Below, piece by piece: positions 54,406 through 63,757 of a DNA stretch of 64,000 bases; the stretch's first letter is position 1; each line of letters opens with the position of its first letter. The notes under the pieces were generated by a model. It was not told the origin of the DNA. It did no database searches and saw only the letters and a program-made list of their open reading frames with translations. Source of the stretch: Leptolyngbya sp. PCC 6406 (lineage in GTDB: Bacteria; Cyanobacteriota; Cyanobacteriia; Phormidesmidales; Phormidesmidaceae). The position numbers were made by a program, and so were the translations under genes. The stretch spans positions 1,760,511-1,824,510 of the forward strand of contig NZ_KI913949.1 in assembly GCF_000332095.2 (NCBI RefSeq), given 5' to 3'.

Positions 54406-56709
54406 ATGAAACGTCGTCATTTTCTTCAATTTGCGGGTTCGGCCTTGGCTGCAACAGGATTAAGTCAGACTCGTTTTTTGAGTCAGGCCCATCGCTATGG
54501 CAAGGCCCTAGCCCAGGGGACGCCGCGCAAGTTGGCGCTGTTGATTGGTGTTAACCAATACACCGATCCATTGGTGTCTAACCTGAATGGCTGTCTGACC
54601 GATGTGGAAATGCATTATCAGCTTTTGGTCAATCGCTTTGGCTTTAACCCCAGCGATGTGTTGCAGTTAACGGACGCAACACCGGACATGTTGCCCACCC
54701 GAGCCAACATTTTGCAAGCCTTTGAAGAGCATCTGATTCAGCAGGCACAAGACGGGGACGTGGTGGTGGTGCATTACTCGGGCCACGGGTCGCGGGTGAC
54801 TGACCCGACCCCGACGGCGGGAACCCAGTGTCCAGAGGAAAGCGCCTTGACAGGGCTGAACGGCACCTTGGTGCCTAGGGATGCCAGGGTGGTGGCGGAG
54901 AAGGGTTCAGAACTGGCGGTGACGGACATTATGGGGCGTAGCCTATTCCTCTTGACGGAGCGGCTTCAGACCGAAAACATCACGCTGGTACTGGATAGTT
55001 GTTTTGCGGGGGCCAGTACTCGGGGCAATGCTAAGGTGCGCGCGGCTACGGGAGATCGCCTCTCTCGCCAGACGGGCTTTAGCCTGGTGCCCAGCGAAGA
55101 AGAATTGGAACAGCAGAGACGTTGGTTGGCGGAGCTGGAATGGGATGAAGCGGAGTTTAGTCGGCGGCGCTCCCGAGGGATTGCTAAGGGGGTAGCGATG
55201 GGATCAGCGAGCTGCAATCAAGAAGCCTACGAACTGCCCTATGACGAAGGGAGTCAGGTGGCCGGAGCCTTTACCTATCTGCTCACCAGCTATTTGTGGC
55301 AAATGCCAACGGTGGAAACTGCTCGTGCGATTCAGACCAACTTGGTGCGGAGTACCCGCATTGCTGTCCAGGGTCGAGGTAGCCAGGTACCGACCTTTGA
55401 AGAAAAGCCTAGCAGCAACAACCTCAGCCGCCCGTTGTATTTCAACCAGGCCCCCCCTGCCATAGCGCCTTTTGCCGAGGCGGTGGTCAAAAGTGTGACG
55501 GGTAGCCAAATTGAGTTTTGGCTGGGGGGGTTGTCTTACCAAACCCTGAAGCTGGCACGAGAGGGCACGGTATATACCGTGCTAGATCCAGCGACGACCC
55601 AGGCTTTGGGGGAGGTGGTGTTAAGGTCTCGCAATGGGCTGCTGGCCTACGGCGAACTGGGGGATGGTTCATCGGTGGTGGTGACTCCGGGGATGCTGCT
55701 GCGGGAAAAAGTGGCTGCGATCGCAGATCCAATATTGCGCATTGGCGTAGACTCCTCCCTGGAGTCAGAGCGACAGGCCACAGAAACTGCCCTGGGCACG
55801 GTGCTCAGTCAGGGCGGCAGCAATCGCGTTCAGGTCTTGCCCGTGGATCAACGGTCTGATGTGGAGTATGTGCTGGCCCGCGTTAGCGAAGATCTGCGGA
55901 CCAATCTGTCACCGGGCGGCATGGTGCCCCCCTTGGGGACTGTGGGTCTATTTACCGCCGACCTGAGTCGCTTGGTGCCGAATTCCATCGGGGCCGTCAA
56001 CGAGACCGCCCCGGCAGCGGTGATCCGCCTGCGGCCCCGGTTGGTAAACCTGCTGGTGAATCGGGTGTTGCAAGATTTGGCCAGCACGAACTCCGACTTG
56101 CAGGTGCAGGGGCAAATCGCCAGCAGTCGAGCCGATGGCCCGGTGATTCCGATTTCAGGCCGCAGTAGCAGTCGGGCGAACGAACGCCAATTCTCTACCG
56201 AGGTGTCGCTACTTCCCTACCGGGTTAACGATCGCCTCACGATCAACGTCACCAACCAAGAGTCAGAGGCGGTGTACCTCAGCTTTTTAGTCATTGACGG
56301 CAACGGCAATATCGTTGTGCTGCACCCGGCCAACTGGGACTCCCCCGACGAAGCCGCCCGCATTGACGCGGGGGAATCTGTGACCATCCCTCGGGTCGAA
56401 GATGGGGTAGAGTTTCGGGTCACCGGCGCGGGGTTTGTGGAGTTGTTGACCATTATGAGCCGAGTGCCGCTGCGGGGCCTGTTGCGCAGTCTGCAAACCC
56501 TAGCCCGCAATCGGGGCGACCGCAGTGGTGCGGTGGGCTTTGGAGAAGGTGATCCCCTGAACCTATTGACCAATTTGTTGGGGGATGTAGATCAGGTCTC
56601 GCGATCGGGGAGAAACATTGGAGTTTATCAAATCGGTACTCAAGATACGGCGGTGGACTCTAGTGCGATCGCAGCCTTCTCCACCGTCATTGAAATTGTG
56701 GAAGAGTAG
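54406..56709 (+). CDS. Orthocaspase/metacaspase-like C14 peptidase with Tat-like signal
   Basis: A 767-residue protein. It starts MKRRHFLQFAGSAL, a twin-arginine-type signal with possible cleavage after ALAQG. The p20-like caspase domain (about 42-290) has the catalytic His in VVHYSGHGSR (H127) and Cys in LVLDSCFAGAST (C199). A C-terminal DUF4384-like domain follows (DRLTINVTNQESEAVYLSFLVIDGNGNI). Orthocaspases cleave after Arg or Lys. An exported one would act in the periplasm. It is the first gene of a five-gene run. ATG 54406 is chosen. Confidence 0.9.
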   Translation: MKRRHFLQFAGSALAATGLSQTRFLSQAHRYGKALAQGTPRKLALLIGVNQYTDPLVSNLNGCLTDVEMHYQLLVNRFGFNPSDVLQLTDATPDMLPTRANILQAFEEHLIQQAQDGDVVVVHYSGHGSRVTDPTPTAGTQCPEESALTGLNGTLVPRDARVVAEKGSELAVTDIMGRSLFLLTERLQTENITLVLDSCFAGASTRGNAKVRAATGDRLSRQTGFSLVPSEEELEQQRRWLAELEWDEAEFSRRRSRGIAKGVAMGSASCNQEAYELPYDEGSQVAGAFTYLLTSYLWQMPTVETARAIQTNLVRSTRIAVQGRGSQVPTFEEKPSSNNLSRPLYFNQAPPAIAPFAEAVVKSVTGSQIEFWLGGLSYQTLKLAREGTVYTVLDPATTQALGEVVLRSRNGLLAYGELGDGSSVVVTPGMLLREKVAAIADPILRIGVDSSLESERQATETALGTVLSQGGSNRVQVLPVDQRSDVEYVLARVSEDLRTNLSPGGMVPPLGTVGLFTADLSRLVPNSIGAVNETAPAAVIRLRPRLVNLLVNRVLQDLASTNSDLQVQGQIASSRADGPVIPISGRSSSRANERQFSTEVSLLPYRVNDRLTINVTNQESEAVYLSFLVIDGNGNIVVLHPANWDSPDEAARIDAGESVTIPRVEDGVEFRVTGAGFVELLTIMSRVPLRGLLRSLQTLARNRGDRSGAVGFGEGDPLNLLTNLLGDVDQVSRSGRNIGVYQIGTQDTAVDSSAIAAFSTVIEIVEE

Positions 56710-56781
56710 GGCCGTCCCTGTCCCACTTAGCCCCGTAACTGTTGCTCCCTATCCGCTGGCGATAACCCAGCACCCCTACCC

Positions 56782-58143
56782 ATGGACAACCTGTTTCGAT
56801 ATTGGCAATTAGTGCGGCTGACGGGGGCTGGCAAATGTCAGCGGCAGGTCATTGCCCCCGTCGAGACCTGGCTAAAAACCACCCTGATACCAGAGCTGAC
56901 TGCGGATGCCCTCGAAGAAAAACTGCAACAGGTGCTGCTGCACCGCTGGCGCACGGGTCAGTCCGATGGCGACTTAGCCCAGCTCAGCCTACGGTGTTTT
57001 GTCACCCATCAGATTCGCGGAGTGTGCCTGCGCTTAGCCCAGAAATTTGGGGAAGGCTATGGCTTTAGGGCCACTGACCTGTTTTACCTGGTACTAGATG
57101 ACGATGGCCAGCCGATGCCCCAACACCGGCCCTTGACCCTCGATATTCTAGACACCTACGACCCTAGTCAGTCCGCCCTCACCACCTGGAGCAGTCGGCT
57201 CACTAATAACCACCGGGGGCTGAATCAAGCCCTGTTAGAAAAAGGACTGTATCGGGTTAGTGACTGGGCTATTCTCAATGACACGCGCCCCGAGCAGATC
57301 CAGCGCATTTTGGGGCAATATCACCTGTGCAGCCAGCCAGAAGTCGATCAGGCGACAGATTTGCTGAATCGCTATCAACAGGTCTATCGACGCGATCGCA
57401 TCGTCCAGCGCCAGAGCGGCAAAACCGGGCGCTGCCTCCCGCCCACGCCGACCCAACTCGCAGCCATCAACCCGGATCTATCCGCCAAAGTGGTACTGCA
57501 ACACCTGCAACAACTAGCGACATACCTGCGGCAGTACCGCATCCATGTGCGGGGGGGCAGTCCCCAGATCTACCAGCCGGAAGACCCCGACTGGGAACAG
57601 CAAGAACAAGCCCCCAACGACACCTCTACCAACCCAGAAGAGGATGATCAAGATCAGTTCTTGCAGGTCTATCGTCAGGCTCTAGACCAGTGTTTAGCCG
57701 ATGCGATCGCCCAAGTGCTGCAAGCCAACATCACCCGCTTGCGCAGCCGCACCCCGCCCCAAGATAGAGCCTACATCCAGGGGCTATACCTGCGGCAATG
57801 TCTGGGCCTACCCATGGGTAAACTGGCCCCCCAGATTGGTCTGAGTAGCCAGGTACAGGTGACCCGCCTGCTCAACCTCAAGCGACTGCGATCGGATGTG
57901 CGCCACCGCCTGATTCCCCCACTGTACGAAACCGTGCGGCATCAAGCATTACCCTACGTCTCGGCAGACCGGCTGAAGGCCATTGACCACCGACTAGAAG
58001 ATCTCCTTACCCAGGAAGTCGATCGGATGATTGCGGATGCCGCTGCCGAAGCCCAAGCCCCCAAAGGTCGCCTTGACCAGAGCCTGTTTAGCCATCAGCT
58101 TTGCCAAACCATCCACCCATTCATGCCCGATATTTCATCATGA
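56782..58143 (+). CDS. Sigma-factor-like HTH protein (hypothetical)
   Basis: A 453-residue cytoplasmic protein with no firm family. Near the C-terminus, LGLPMGKLAPQIGLSSQVQVTRLLNLKRLRSDVR looks like sigma region 4 or a similar helix-turn-helix. The N-terminal half (LTNNHRGLNQALLEKGLYRVSDWAIL) is helical, as in large cyanobacterial sigma-70-related proteins. An acidic loop lies at about 275-295. Its location, 72 bases after the caspase gene and directly before DUF1822, suggests a regulator of this locus. Confidence 0.6.
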   Translation: MDNLFRYWQLVRLTGAGKCQRQVIAPVETWLKTTLIPELTADALEEKLQQVLLHRWRTGQSDGDLAQLSLRCFVTHQIRGVCLRLAQKFGEGYGFRATDLFYLVLDDDGQPMPQHRPLTLDILDTYDPSQSALTTWSSRLTNNHRGLNQALLEKGLYRVSDWAILNDTRPEQIQRILGQYHLCSQPEVDQATDLLNRYQQVYRRDRIVQRQSGKTGRCLPPTPTQLAAINPDLSAKVVLQHLQQLATYLRQYRIHVRGGSPQIYQPEDPDWEQQEQAPNDTSTNPEEDDQDQFLQVYRQALDQCLADAIAQVLQANITRLRSRTPPQDRAYIQGLYLRQCLGLPMGKLAPQIGLSSQVQVTRLLNLKRLRSDVRHRLIPPLYETVRHQALPYVSADRLKAIDHRLEDLLTQEVDRMIADAAAEAQAPKGRLDQSLFSHQLCQTIHPFMPDISS

Positions 58144-58184
58144 CTCTCCTTTTCTCCTCCCACTCCCTCAGGAGTCAACCGTCC

Positions 58185-59318
58185 ATGTCCTACCTCAACC
58201 AATTTCCGGATTTTGAGTTTGATGCCCTGTCATCAACGACCGTTTCCCTCACCCCGGCTGCCGTTGCTTGGGCTGTAGACACCTGTCAAACCGTGGCCGC
58301 TACTCAGCAGTGGCAAACTTTTATCAGCGCTATGGCCCTTCAGGGGTTGCGCCAGTGGCTCGCGGCAGGAGCCCAGAACTTTGTCCTGGATATGGCGACG
58401 GTCCAGCTTGCCCCCCATGGGGTGACTTGCCAAGTGAACGGCTTTCGCCTGAGCCTACTCACCCAGGGCAGTCTCAGTGATGAGGTGGCGTTTCTGCCCC
58501 CTAGCGCCCTGACCCAGGATGAGACCAGTCCCCATCTCTACCTCCTCGCCGAGGTTCAGGAGGAAATGGATCAGGTGATAATTCTGGGCGGGTTGAGGTG
58601 CGATCGCATCTTGGCCTACCAGCAGCAAGGCGCTTTAACACCCCAGGCCAATGGCAGTTACCGCCTTCCCGTGACCTGCTTTGACACACCGCCGGAGGAT
58701 GTGCTGCTGTATTTGGGCTGCCTCAACCCAGCCCAACTGCTACCTGTCGCCGCCACTCCAGCCCCAACCCCCAGCCCCGGCTTATCCCCCGTGCAACAGG
58801 GCAGCCACATCAACGTTGGGCGCTGGCTGCGGGATCAGCTCGACGCCGTTGCCGATACCCTCGCCTGGACTCTGTTGCCCCCCCTGGCCACGGCCCATGC
58901 CCTCATGTCCACCAGCACCCCCGCCGAACAGCTCGAAGAAATGCTGAAGGAGATAGAGCTGCGGGGGGTGACGATTCCCCCCACCGCCAAGGGAGCCTAC
59001 ACCGACTTGCAGCCCTTGGGCTCCCCCCTGCGGCTGTATGCCCTGACCTGGCCCCTGTGGACAGTCTCAGTATCGGAGTGGTCGCTGCTGCTCTTTTTAG
59101 GGCCAATTCCGGGGGCAGAAATTCCCCTAGGCACCCATCTGGTGATACAGGATGAAACCATGGTCTTAGCGGAACAAACCGTAGGCCACGGAGATGATTC
59201 CAACTATCTCTATACCCAGGTGATTGGCAGTTGGGAGGAGCAATTTACCGTCACGGTGACGCTACCGGATGGGGTGACTTTTTCTTGGCCGCCCTTTGTG
59301 TTTCGTCCCAGTGTTTAG
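58185..59318 (+). CDS. DUF1822 family cyanobacterial protein
   Basis: A 377-residue protein starting MSYLNQFPDFEFDAL, with AGGAG about 10 bases before ATG 58185; an ATG at 58140 overlapping the previous stop is possible. It fits DUF1822, a family of unknown function confined largely to cyanobacteria and often beside CHAT or caspase genes. There is no signal peptide. The second half has beta-rich segments (LRLYALTWPLWTVSVSEW; GDDSNYLYTQVIGSWEEQF). Confidence 0.8.
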   Translation: MSYLNQFPDFEFDALSSTTVSLTPAAVAWAVDTCQTVAATQQWQTFISAMALQGLRQWLAAGAQNFVLDMATVQLAPHGVTCQVNGFRLSLLTQGSLSDEVAFLPPSALTQDETSPHLYLLAEVQEEMDQVIILGGLRCDRILAYQQQGALTPQANGSYRLPVTCFDTPPEDVLLYLGCLNPAQLLPVAATPAPTPSPGLSPVQQGSHINVGRWLRDQLDAVADTLAWTLLPPLATAHALMSTSTPAEQLEEMLKEIELRGVTIPPTAKGAYTDLQPLGSPLRLYALTWPLWTVSVSEWSLLLFLGPIPGAEIPLGTHLVIQDETMVLAEQTVGHGDDSNYLYTQVIGSWEEQFTVTVTLPDGVTFSWPPFVFRPSV

Positions 59319-59389
59319 AACCGGGATCGGGAGACTGGCATCTGGAGATTGGCATCTGGCGACTGGAACCTGGAAATTGGGGACTGAGA

Positions 59390-61792
59390 ATGAGTCAGAT
59401 AATGTATCGCCTCAACATTCATAAAATTGACCAGAGCTGTCTATTTGAGTTGACCTGGGGGCAGGGGCAGCGAATAACGGCGAGTCTGGCCTTTCCGGCT
59501 CAGCTTTTGGGGCTGTATGAGGCTTGGCGACGGGCCTATCTGGGCTATTACAAACAGGGGCTGCGGGGCCGGGTGGCGGCGGCGGGTCAGGTGGCGGCGG
59601 TGGCCGTAGATTGGCATAGTCAGGTAGTGCAGGCCGAAGCCCGGTTGCTGTCGGAGTTCCACAAGTGGCTCAAGCATGGAGACCTGTTTGACCTGCGGGG
59701 GGAGTTGATGACGGCTTCCCATAGTGGATCAGCCAAGATGGAGCTGTTTCTGACCTGTACACCGCTGGAAATTGCCCGATTGCCCTGGGAGACTTGGGAA
59801 TTTGGTCAACAGGTGCAGATTGTGCGAGCGCCCGCGACAATTCGGGCAGCAACGGTCAGTCGTCAGCCCTTTCGCCGGGGTAAGGCTCGGGTGCTGGCAA
59901 TTTTAGGGGATGAGACAGGGCTGAATTTTGCCGGAGAACGTACAGCTCTCAATGCCCAGAAGAGACTGCTGGATCTGCACTATGTGGGCTGGCAACCGGG
60001 AGAAGAGGCAGCAGCCCTAAAACAGCGAATTTGTCAGACCATTGCCGACCCCTTGGGCTGGGATGTCTTGTTTTTTGCTGGCCACAGTAATGAGGCGGCC
60101 TGGGTGGATGGTCAAGTTGCGATCGCACCTCAAACCGCCATTTCCATCAAAGAACTCAGCCCCTATCTGCAACAGGCCCAGCGCCAGGGGTTGCAGTTTG
60201 CCCTATTCAACTCGTGCAGTGGCCTTGATATTGCCAATGGGCTGATCAACCTGGGTCTGAGCCAAGTGGCGATCATGCGAGAGCCGATCCACAACGAAGT
60301 GGCCCAAACCTTTTTGACCCAGCTTTTGCAGCGGCTGGGTCAAAAAGAGGATGTGCAAGCAGCCCTGCTGGGCACCTGTCAGTTTTTGAAGCTAGAGCAG
60401 CACCTCACCTATCCCTCCGCCTATCTGGTGCCGTCCCTGTTTCGCCATCCCGATTCCGTGCCCTACCAGGTACAGCCCGTGGGCTGGCGATCGCGCCTAG
60501 GGCGCTGGCGACCCCAAAAACGAGAAGTCCTCACCGTCGCCACCCTGGCATTGTTAAGCCTGGTCCCCCCCCTGCACAACCTATTGATGGATCAGCGGAT
60601 TGAAGTCCAAGCCCGCTATCGCGGCTTAACCGCTCAAGTGCCGCCCCCCGTAGCCCCCCCCGTCGTGCTGCTACAAATTGACCAAGAAACCTTTGCGCGC
60701 CAGGGCCTCCGCGACTACAAACCCATCAATCGAGGGTTGCTGGCGGATATTCTCGCGGGTCTCAACCAACAGGGAGCGCAGGTCATTGGGATTGACTACA
60801 TCCTTGATCTGGCCCAGGAAGAGCATGATCAGACCCTCAACCAAGTCATCCGCCAGGGAATTGAGCAAAACCAAATATGGACCGTGTTCATCACTGCCCG
60901 TAATCCCGACGGTCGATGGATTCAACCCTATGGAGCCGTCACCCCCCCGGAATGGATTTTGCAGGGAGATGCCCGCGTTCCCCACTGGTACCTACGACCC
61001 CGATCCTCAAGGGCAGGGCAACCTATACCCTTTAGCTATCAATTGGCCCTAGCCCATCACCTCCAGCAACAGGCCCGTAGCGGCGATCTGGATTTGCCCC
61101 GACCCCGTGTGACCGGGCAACCCCTAGACAGTCAAGTACAGGGCTATTTACGGGAAAACGAGCCCCTATTGCCTCCCCGTGCCGATCTCCATTGGGTGAC
61201 ACGACTGTCTTACAAGCTCCACCAGCGCTGGCTTCAACCCCTACTAGACTTCTCCATTCCGCCAGATCAGGTTTACACGCCGGTGCTGGCGTGGGAATTT
61301 TTGGCCGATCCAGCAGCGGCCCTAGGTCAGGGGACGATCTCCTTGGCGGATAAGGTGGTGGTAATAGCGGCTGGGGGCTACTATGAAGCGGGCCTTTCTC
61401 GGGATGGGGAAGATAATTTACCCCTGCCACCAGGGATGGGCTATTGGCGTAACCGCTTAAACATTGATCGCGTGGGCTTTACCGGCGGTGAGGCCCATGC
61501 CTACATGATTCACCATCTCCTCACTCAGCGTTTGGTATTGCCCATCCCTGACCTAGTCCTTGTGCTGGTGGCAGCCCTAGTGGGGAAGGGCTGGGTTATT
61601 TATTGCACCCCGCGCTCAGGCCAGCGATGGCACATCATTGCGGGGCTGGCGGCAGGAACGGCCCTCTATGGTGTTTTGAGTTTGCAGCTTTATATTTCTG
61701 GGGCGGTGTTATTGCCTTGGCTATTACCGTCATTGACGGTTTGGCTCGTCTGCTGGCCTATTTTCAAGGAGAACAATCGTGAACAGCATTAA
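59390..61792 (+). CDS. CHAT-CHASE2 membrane protein
   Basis: An 800-residue protein with a caspase-like CHAT domain (about 1-365) and a membrane sensor. The catalytic pair is H232 in FFAGHSNEAAW and C276 in FNSCSGLDIANG. One helix (about 380-400), an extracytoplasmic CHASE2 domain (VVLLQIDQETFARQG, IGIDYIL) and three C-terminal helices follow. This layout lets an outside signal control an inside protease. ATG 59390 (MSQIMYRLN) is chosen; the upstream in-frame sequence overlaps DUF1822 and is repeat-like. The stop overlaps the DUF928 start. Confidence 0.88.
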   Translation: MSQIMYRLNIHKIDQSCLFELTWGQGQRITASLAFPAQLLGLYEAWRRAYLGYYKQGLRGRVAAAGQVAAVAVDWHSQVVQAEARLLSEFHKWLKHGDLFDLRGELMTASHSGSAKMELFLTCTPLEIARLPWETWEFGQQVQIVRAPATIRAATVSRQPFRRGKARVLAILGDETGLNFAGERTALNAQKRLLDLHYVGWQPGEEAAALKQRICQTIADPLGWDVLFFAGHSNEAAWVDGQVAIAPQTAISIKELSPYLQQAQRQGLQFALFNSCSGLDIANGLINLGLSQVAIMREPIHNEVAQTFLTQLLQRLGQKEDVQAALLGTCQFLKLEQHLTYPSAYLVPSLFRHPDSVPYQVQPVGWRSRLGRWRPQKREVLTVATLALLSLVPPLHNLLMDQRIEVQARYRGLTAQVPPPVAPPVVLLQIDQETFARQGLRDYKPINRGLLADILAGLNQQGAQVIGIDYILDLAQEEHDQTLNQVIRQGIEQNQIWTVFITARNPDGRWIQPYGAVTPPEWILQGDARVPHWYLRPRSSRAGQPIPFSYQLALAHHLQQQARSGDLDLPRPRVTGQPLDSQVQGYLRENEPLLPPRADLHWVTRLSYKLHQRWLQPLLDFSIPPDQVYTPVLAWEFLADPAAALGQGTISLADKVVVIAAGGYYEAGLSRDGEDNLPLPPGMGYWRNRLNIDRVGFTGGEAHAYMIHHLLTQRLVLPIPDLVLVLVAALVGKGWVIYCTPRSGQRWHIIAGLAAGTALYGVLSLQLYISGAVLLPWLLPSLTVWLVCWPIFKENNREQH

Positions 61793-62507
61793 GGGAATCA
61801 GGGTGGGAATCAGGACATTGGGGAGTGGGATAGCCCTGTTGCTCCTCCTTGGGGTTGCGCCGATAGCCGTAGCCCAGTCTCCAAACCTGCCCAAATTAGG
61901 GCGATGGTCAAGGCTGGTGGATTTTCTGTTTAATAAAGACGATCCTGGCCGTGGCAACAATGGCGGTTCGCGTGGCCCTAATGGACCGGTGTGTGTGGTG
62001 AATCCCGGTGCGGGCGAAACCTTCTGGAGTCAGCAGCCTATGTTTGTCCTGCGGGGAAGCGTGGCCGAAATTGCCCTTCGCCCTGCCGGAGAACCAACTG
62101 CCCTATGGACAGCCCGGTTTCCCTTGGCCCCAATTCAAACAGTGGCGGTGCAGTATGACGGTGTGCCCCTCACGCCCGGCGCAGACTATGAGTGGGTGTT
62201 ATATCAGCGACAGCGCGATCGCAGTTTGAAAGATGTCTTGACCGTGCCCTTTCGGATTATGGAAACCGGGGAAGAGCGCGATCGCATCGCCACCGACCTC
62301 GCCACCTTCCAGACCCAGGGCACTGCCGAGGGAGCCGATGCCGATGCCGGCTACTTCGGATTCGGAGCCCAAGTCACCTACCTCTTTTACAGTGGCTTAC
62401 CCGCCGACGCCTTTCAAGCGCTATTTAGCGTCTCTGAACCCACCGCTGAATTTGTCGCCAGTCGCGAAGCCCTGGTAACGGCGATTTGCCCACCGTTAGA
62501 TAACTAG
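61779..62507 (+). CDS. DUF928 secreted cyanobacterial protein
   Basis: GTG start overlapping the CHAT-CHASE2 gene by 14 bases. A signal peptide ending near VAQS is followed by a Gly/Asn-rich linker and the DUF928 domain (VCVVNPGAGETFWSQQPMFVLRG; YEWVLYQRQRDRSLKDVLTVPFRI). It is a periplasmic or extracellular protein of unknown function. DUF928 genes commonly accompany CHAT-CHASE2 genes in cyanobacteria. It could present a ligand to CHASE2, but that is speculation. Confidence 0.85.
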   Translation: MNSIKGIRVGIRTLGSGIALLLLLGVAPIAVAQSPNLPKLGRWSRLVDFLFNKDDPGRGNNGGSRGPNGPVCVVNPGAGETFWSQQPMFVLRGSVAEIALRPAGEPTALWTARFPLAPIQTVAVQYDGVPLTPGADYEWVLYQRQRDRSLKDVLTVPFRIMETGEERDRIATDLATFQTQGTAEGADADAGYFGFGAQVTYLFYSGLPADAFQALFSVSEPTAEFVASREALVTAICPPLDN

Positions 62508-62563
62508 TACAGATTAGTCGTGCTGCCACGACTAGCCGTTTCCATCACCGAAATTGACATACG

Positions 62564-63496
62564 CTAAGGAGCCGGAAGAACTGATTCGGAAGGATCTGGT
62601 TTGGTAATGAAAGTGGTGCGATCGCGGCCTTCTTGCTTGCTGCGATAGAGGGCCATATCGGCGGAATTATAAGCCTCGTCGAACTTGGGGTTGGCGCTTA
62701 GGGACAGAAGCCCAATACTGGCAGTGACCAGAGAAGCTTTTGGCGTTGGTGGTTGCGGACAGGATTCAGGGGCCGAGGATGAATTCGCGGGAAGGGTAAT
62801 AGCCGCGATCGCAGTGCGGATATCCTCTGCAATCTGGTAGCTACGCACCAAGCTGCACCCCACCAAAATCACCGCAAATTCATCCCCTCCGAACCGTCCT
62901 ACGGTATCCACGGCGCGGGTGCGGCAACAGAGAATATGGGCAACGGTCTTGAGTACCAGATCGCCAGTGGCATGGCCGTAGGTATCATTGACCCCCTTAA
63001 ACCCATCCAGGTCCACCAGCATCAATACGTGGCCCAGGCTACTGTTGTCAGCAAAGGTAGCCTGAATCTGCTCAAAGGCCCACTCGATGCCACGACGGTT
63101 CTTAAGCCCGGTTAGGGTATCGGTGAGGGCAAGAAGTTCCGTTTCTTGGAGGTGCTTATGTAACCCCATAAATTTGGGCAAGGTCTTGACCAAAACCCAA
63201 GCGGTCCAAAGACTAATACTGGCGATGATTAGTTTCCAAAACCCCTCTAACCAGTAGTTCCCATACCAAATGTTCCAGGCGGAGAAAACATGCCCGATAC
63301 CACAGCTCAAAATGAATAGGGTAAAAAGAATGATGATGGGGCGGATGGCCTCAGTAGCGCGATCGCGGTTGAGGTACATCATGGTGGGAATAGAGAAATA
63401 GGCAATCGCGATCGCGCTATCCCCCAGCACATGGATCAACGTCAAGGGTCGATTCCATAGAAAGCAATAGCCATGGGGCATGAGGGCAAAAGGCAT
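62564..63496 (-). CDS. Diguanylate cyclase with ethylene-receptor-like membrane domain
   Basis: A 310-residue protein. Three transmembrane helices (about 18-110) contain the ethylene-binding residues of plant ETR1 in the same order and spacing: D26, Y33 and P37 in GDSAIAIAYFSIP, and I62, C65 and H69 in FILSCGIGH. A GGDEF domain follows directly, with DTLTGLKNRRG, active site GGDEF, and the RAVD inhibitory site five residues before it. The Cys and His hold the copper ion in known receptors. The domain match is strong; ligand binding is inferred. Minus strand, facing the caspase operon. Confidence 0.88.
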   Translation of the reverse strand: MPFALMPHGYCFLWNRPLTLIHVLGDSAIAIAYFSIPTMMYLNRDRATEAIRPIIILFTLFILSCGIGHVFSAWNIWYGNYWLEGFWKLIIASISLWTAWVLVKTLPKFMGLHKHLQETELLALTDTLTGLKNRRGIEWAFEQIQATFADNSSLGHVLMLVDLDGFKGVNDTYGHATGDLVLKTVAHILCCRTRAVDTVGRFGGDEFAVILVGCSLVRSYQIAEDIRTAIAAITLPANSSSAPESCPQPPTPKASLVTASIGLLSLSANPKFDEAYNSADMALYRSKQEGRDRTTFITKPDPSESVLPAP

Positions 63497-63530
63497 TGGA
63501 TTTTGAAGCGAAATGGACTCACCAGTTATC

Positions 63531-63631
63531 AGCTAAAGTCCTGTCCCAGATCTGAGCAAAGACCAAAACATGAATCTGCCTGAGAGTATTCCAGCTAAAT
63601 CCCTTGTCCAGACCTGAGCAGAGCCCAAAAC
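63531..63631. repeat. Two 39-bp direct repeats upstream of the ethylene-type cyclase
   Basis: 63531-63569 and 63593-63631 both read AGCTAAA..CC..GTCC(C)AGA.CTGAGCA.AG.CCAAAAC, 62 bases apart. They lie about 35-135 bases before the start codon and may be binding sites for a regulator. The rest of the 63497-63757 gap shows no gene. Confidence 0.6.
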
Positions 63632-63757
63632 GTCAGGGGATGATTCTTTAGCTGGAAGCCTTTCACAGCGATCACAGTATTGCTACTACGCTAATACTTC
63701 CCTCAGATTTTGGCCGCCCCTGCATCAGCAGAAGCAGATCACAAAGAGGTAATCAGC

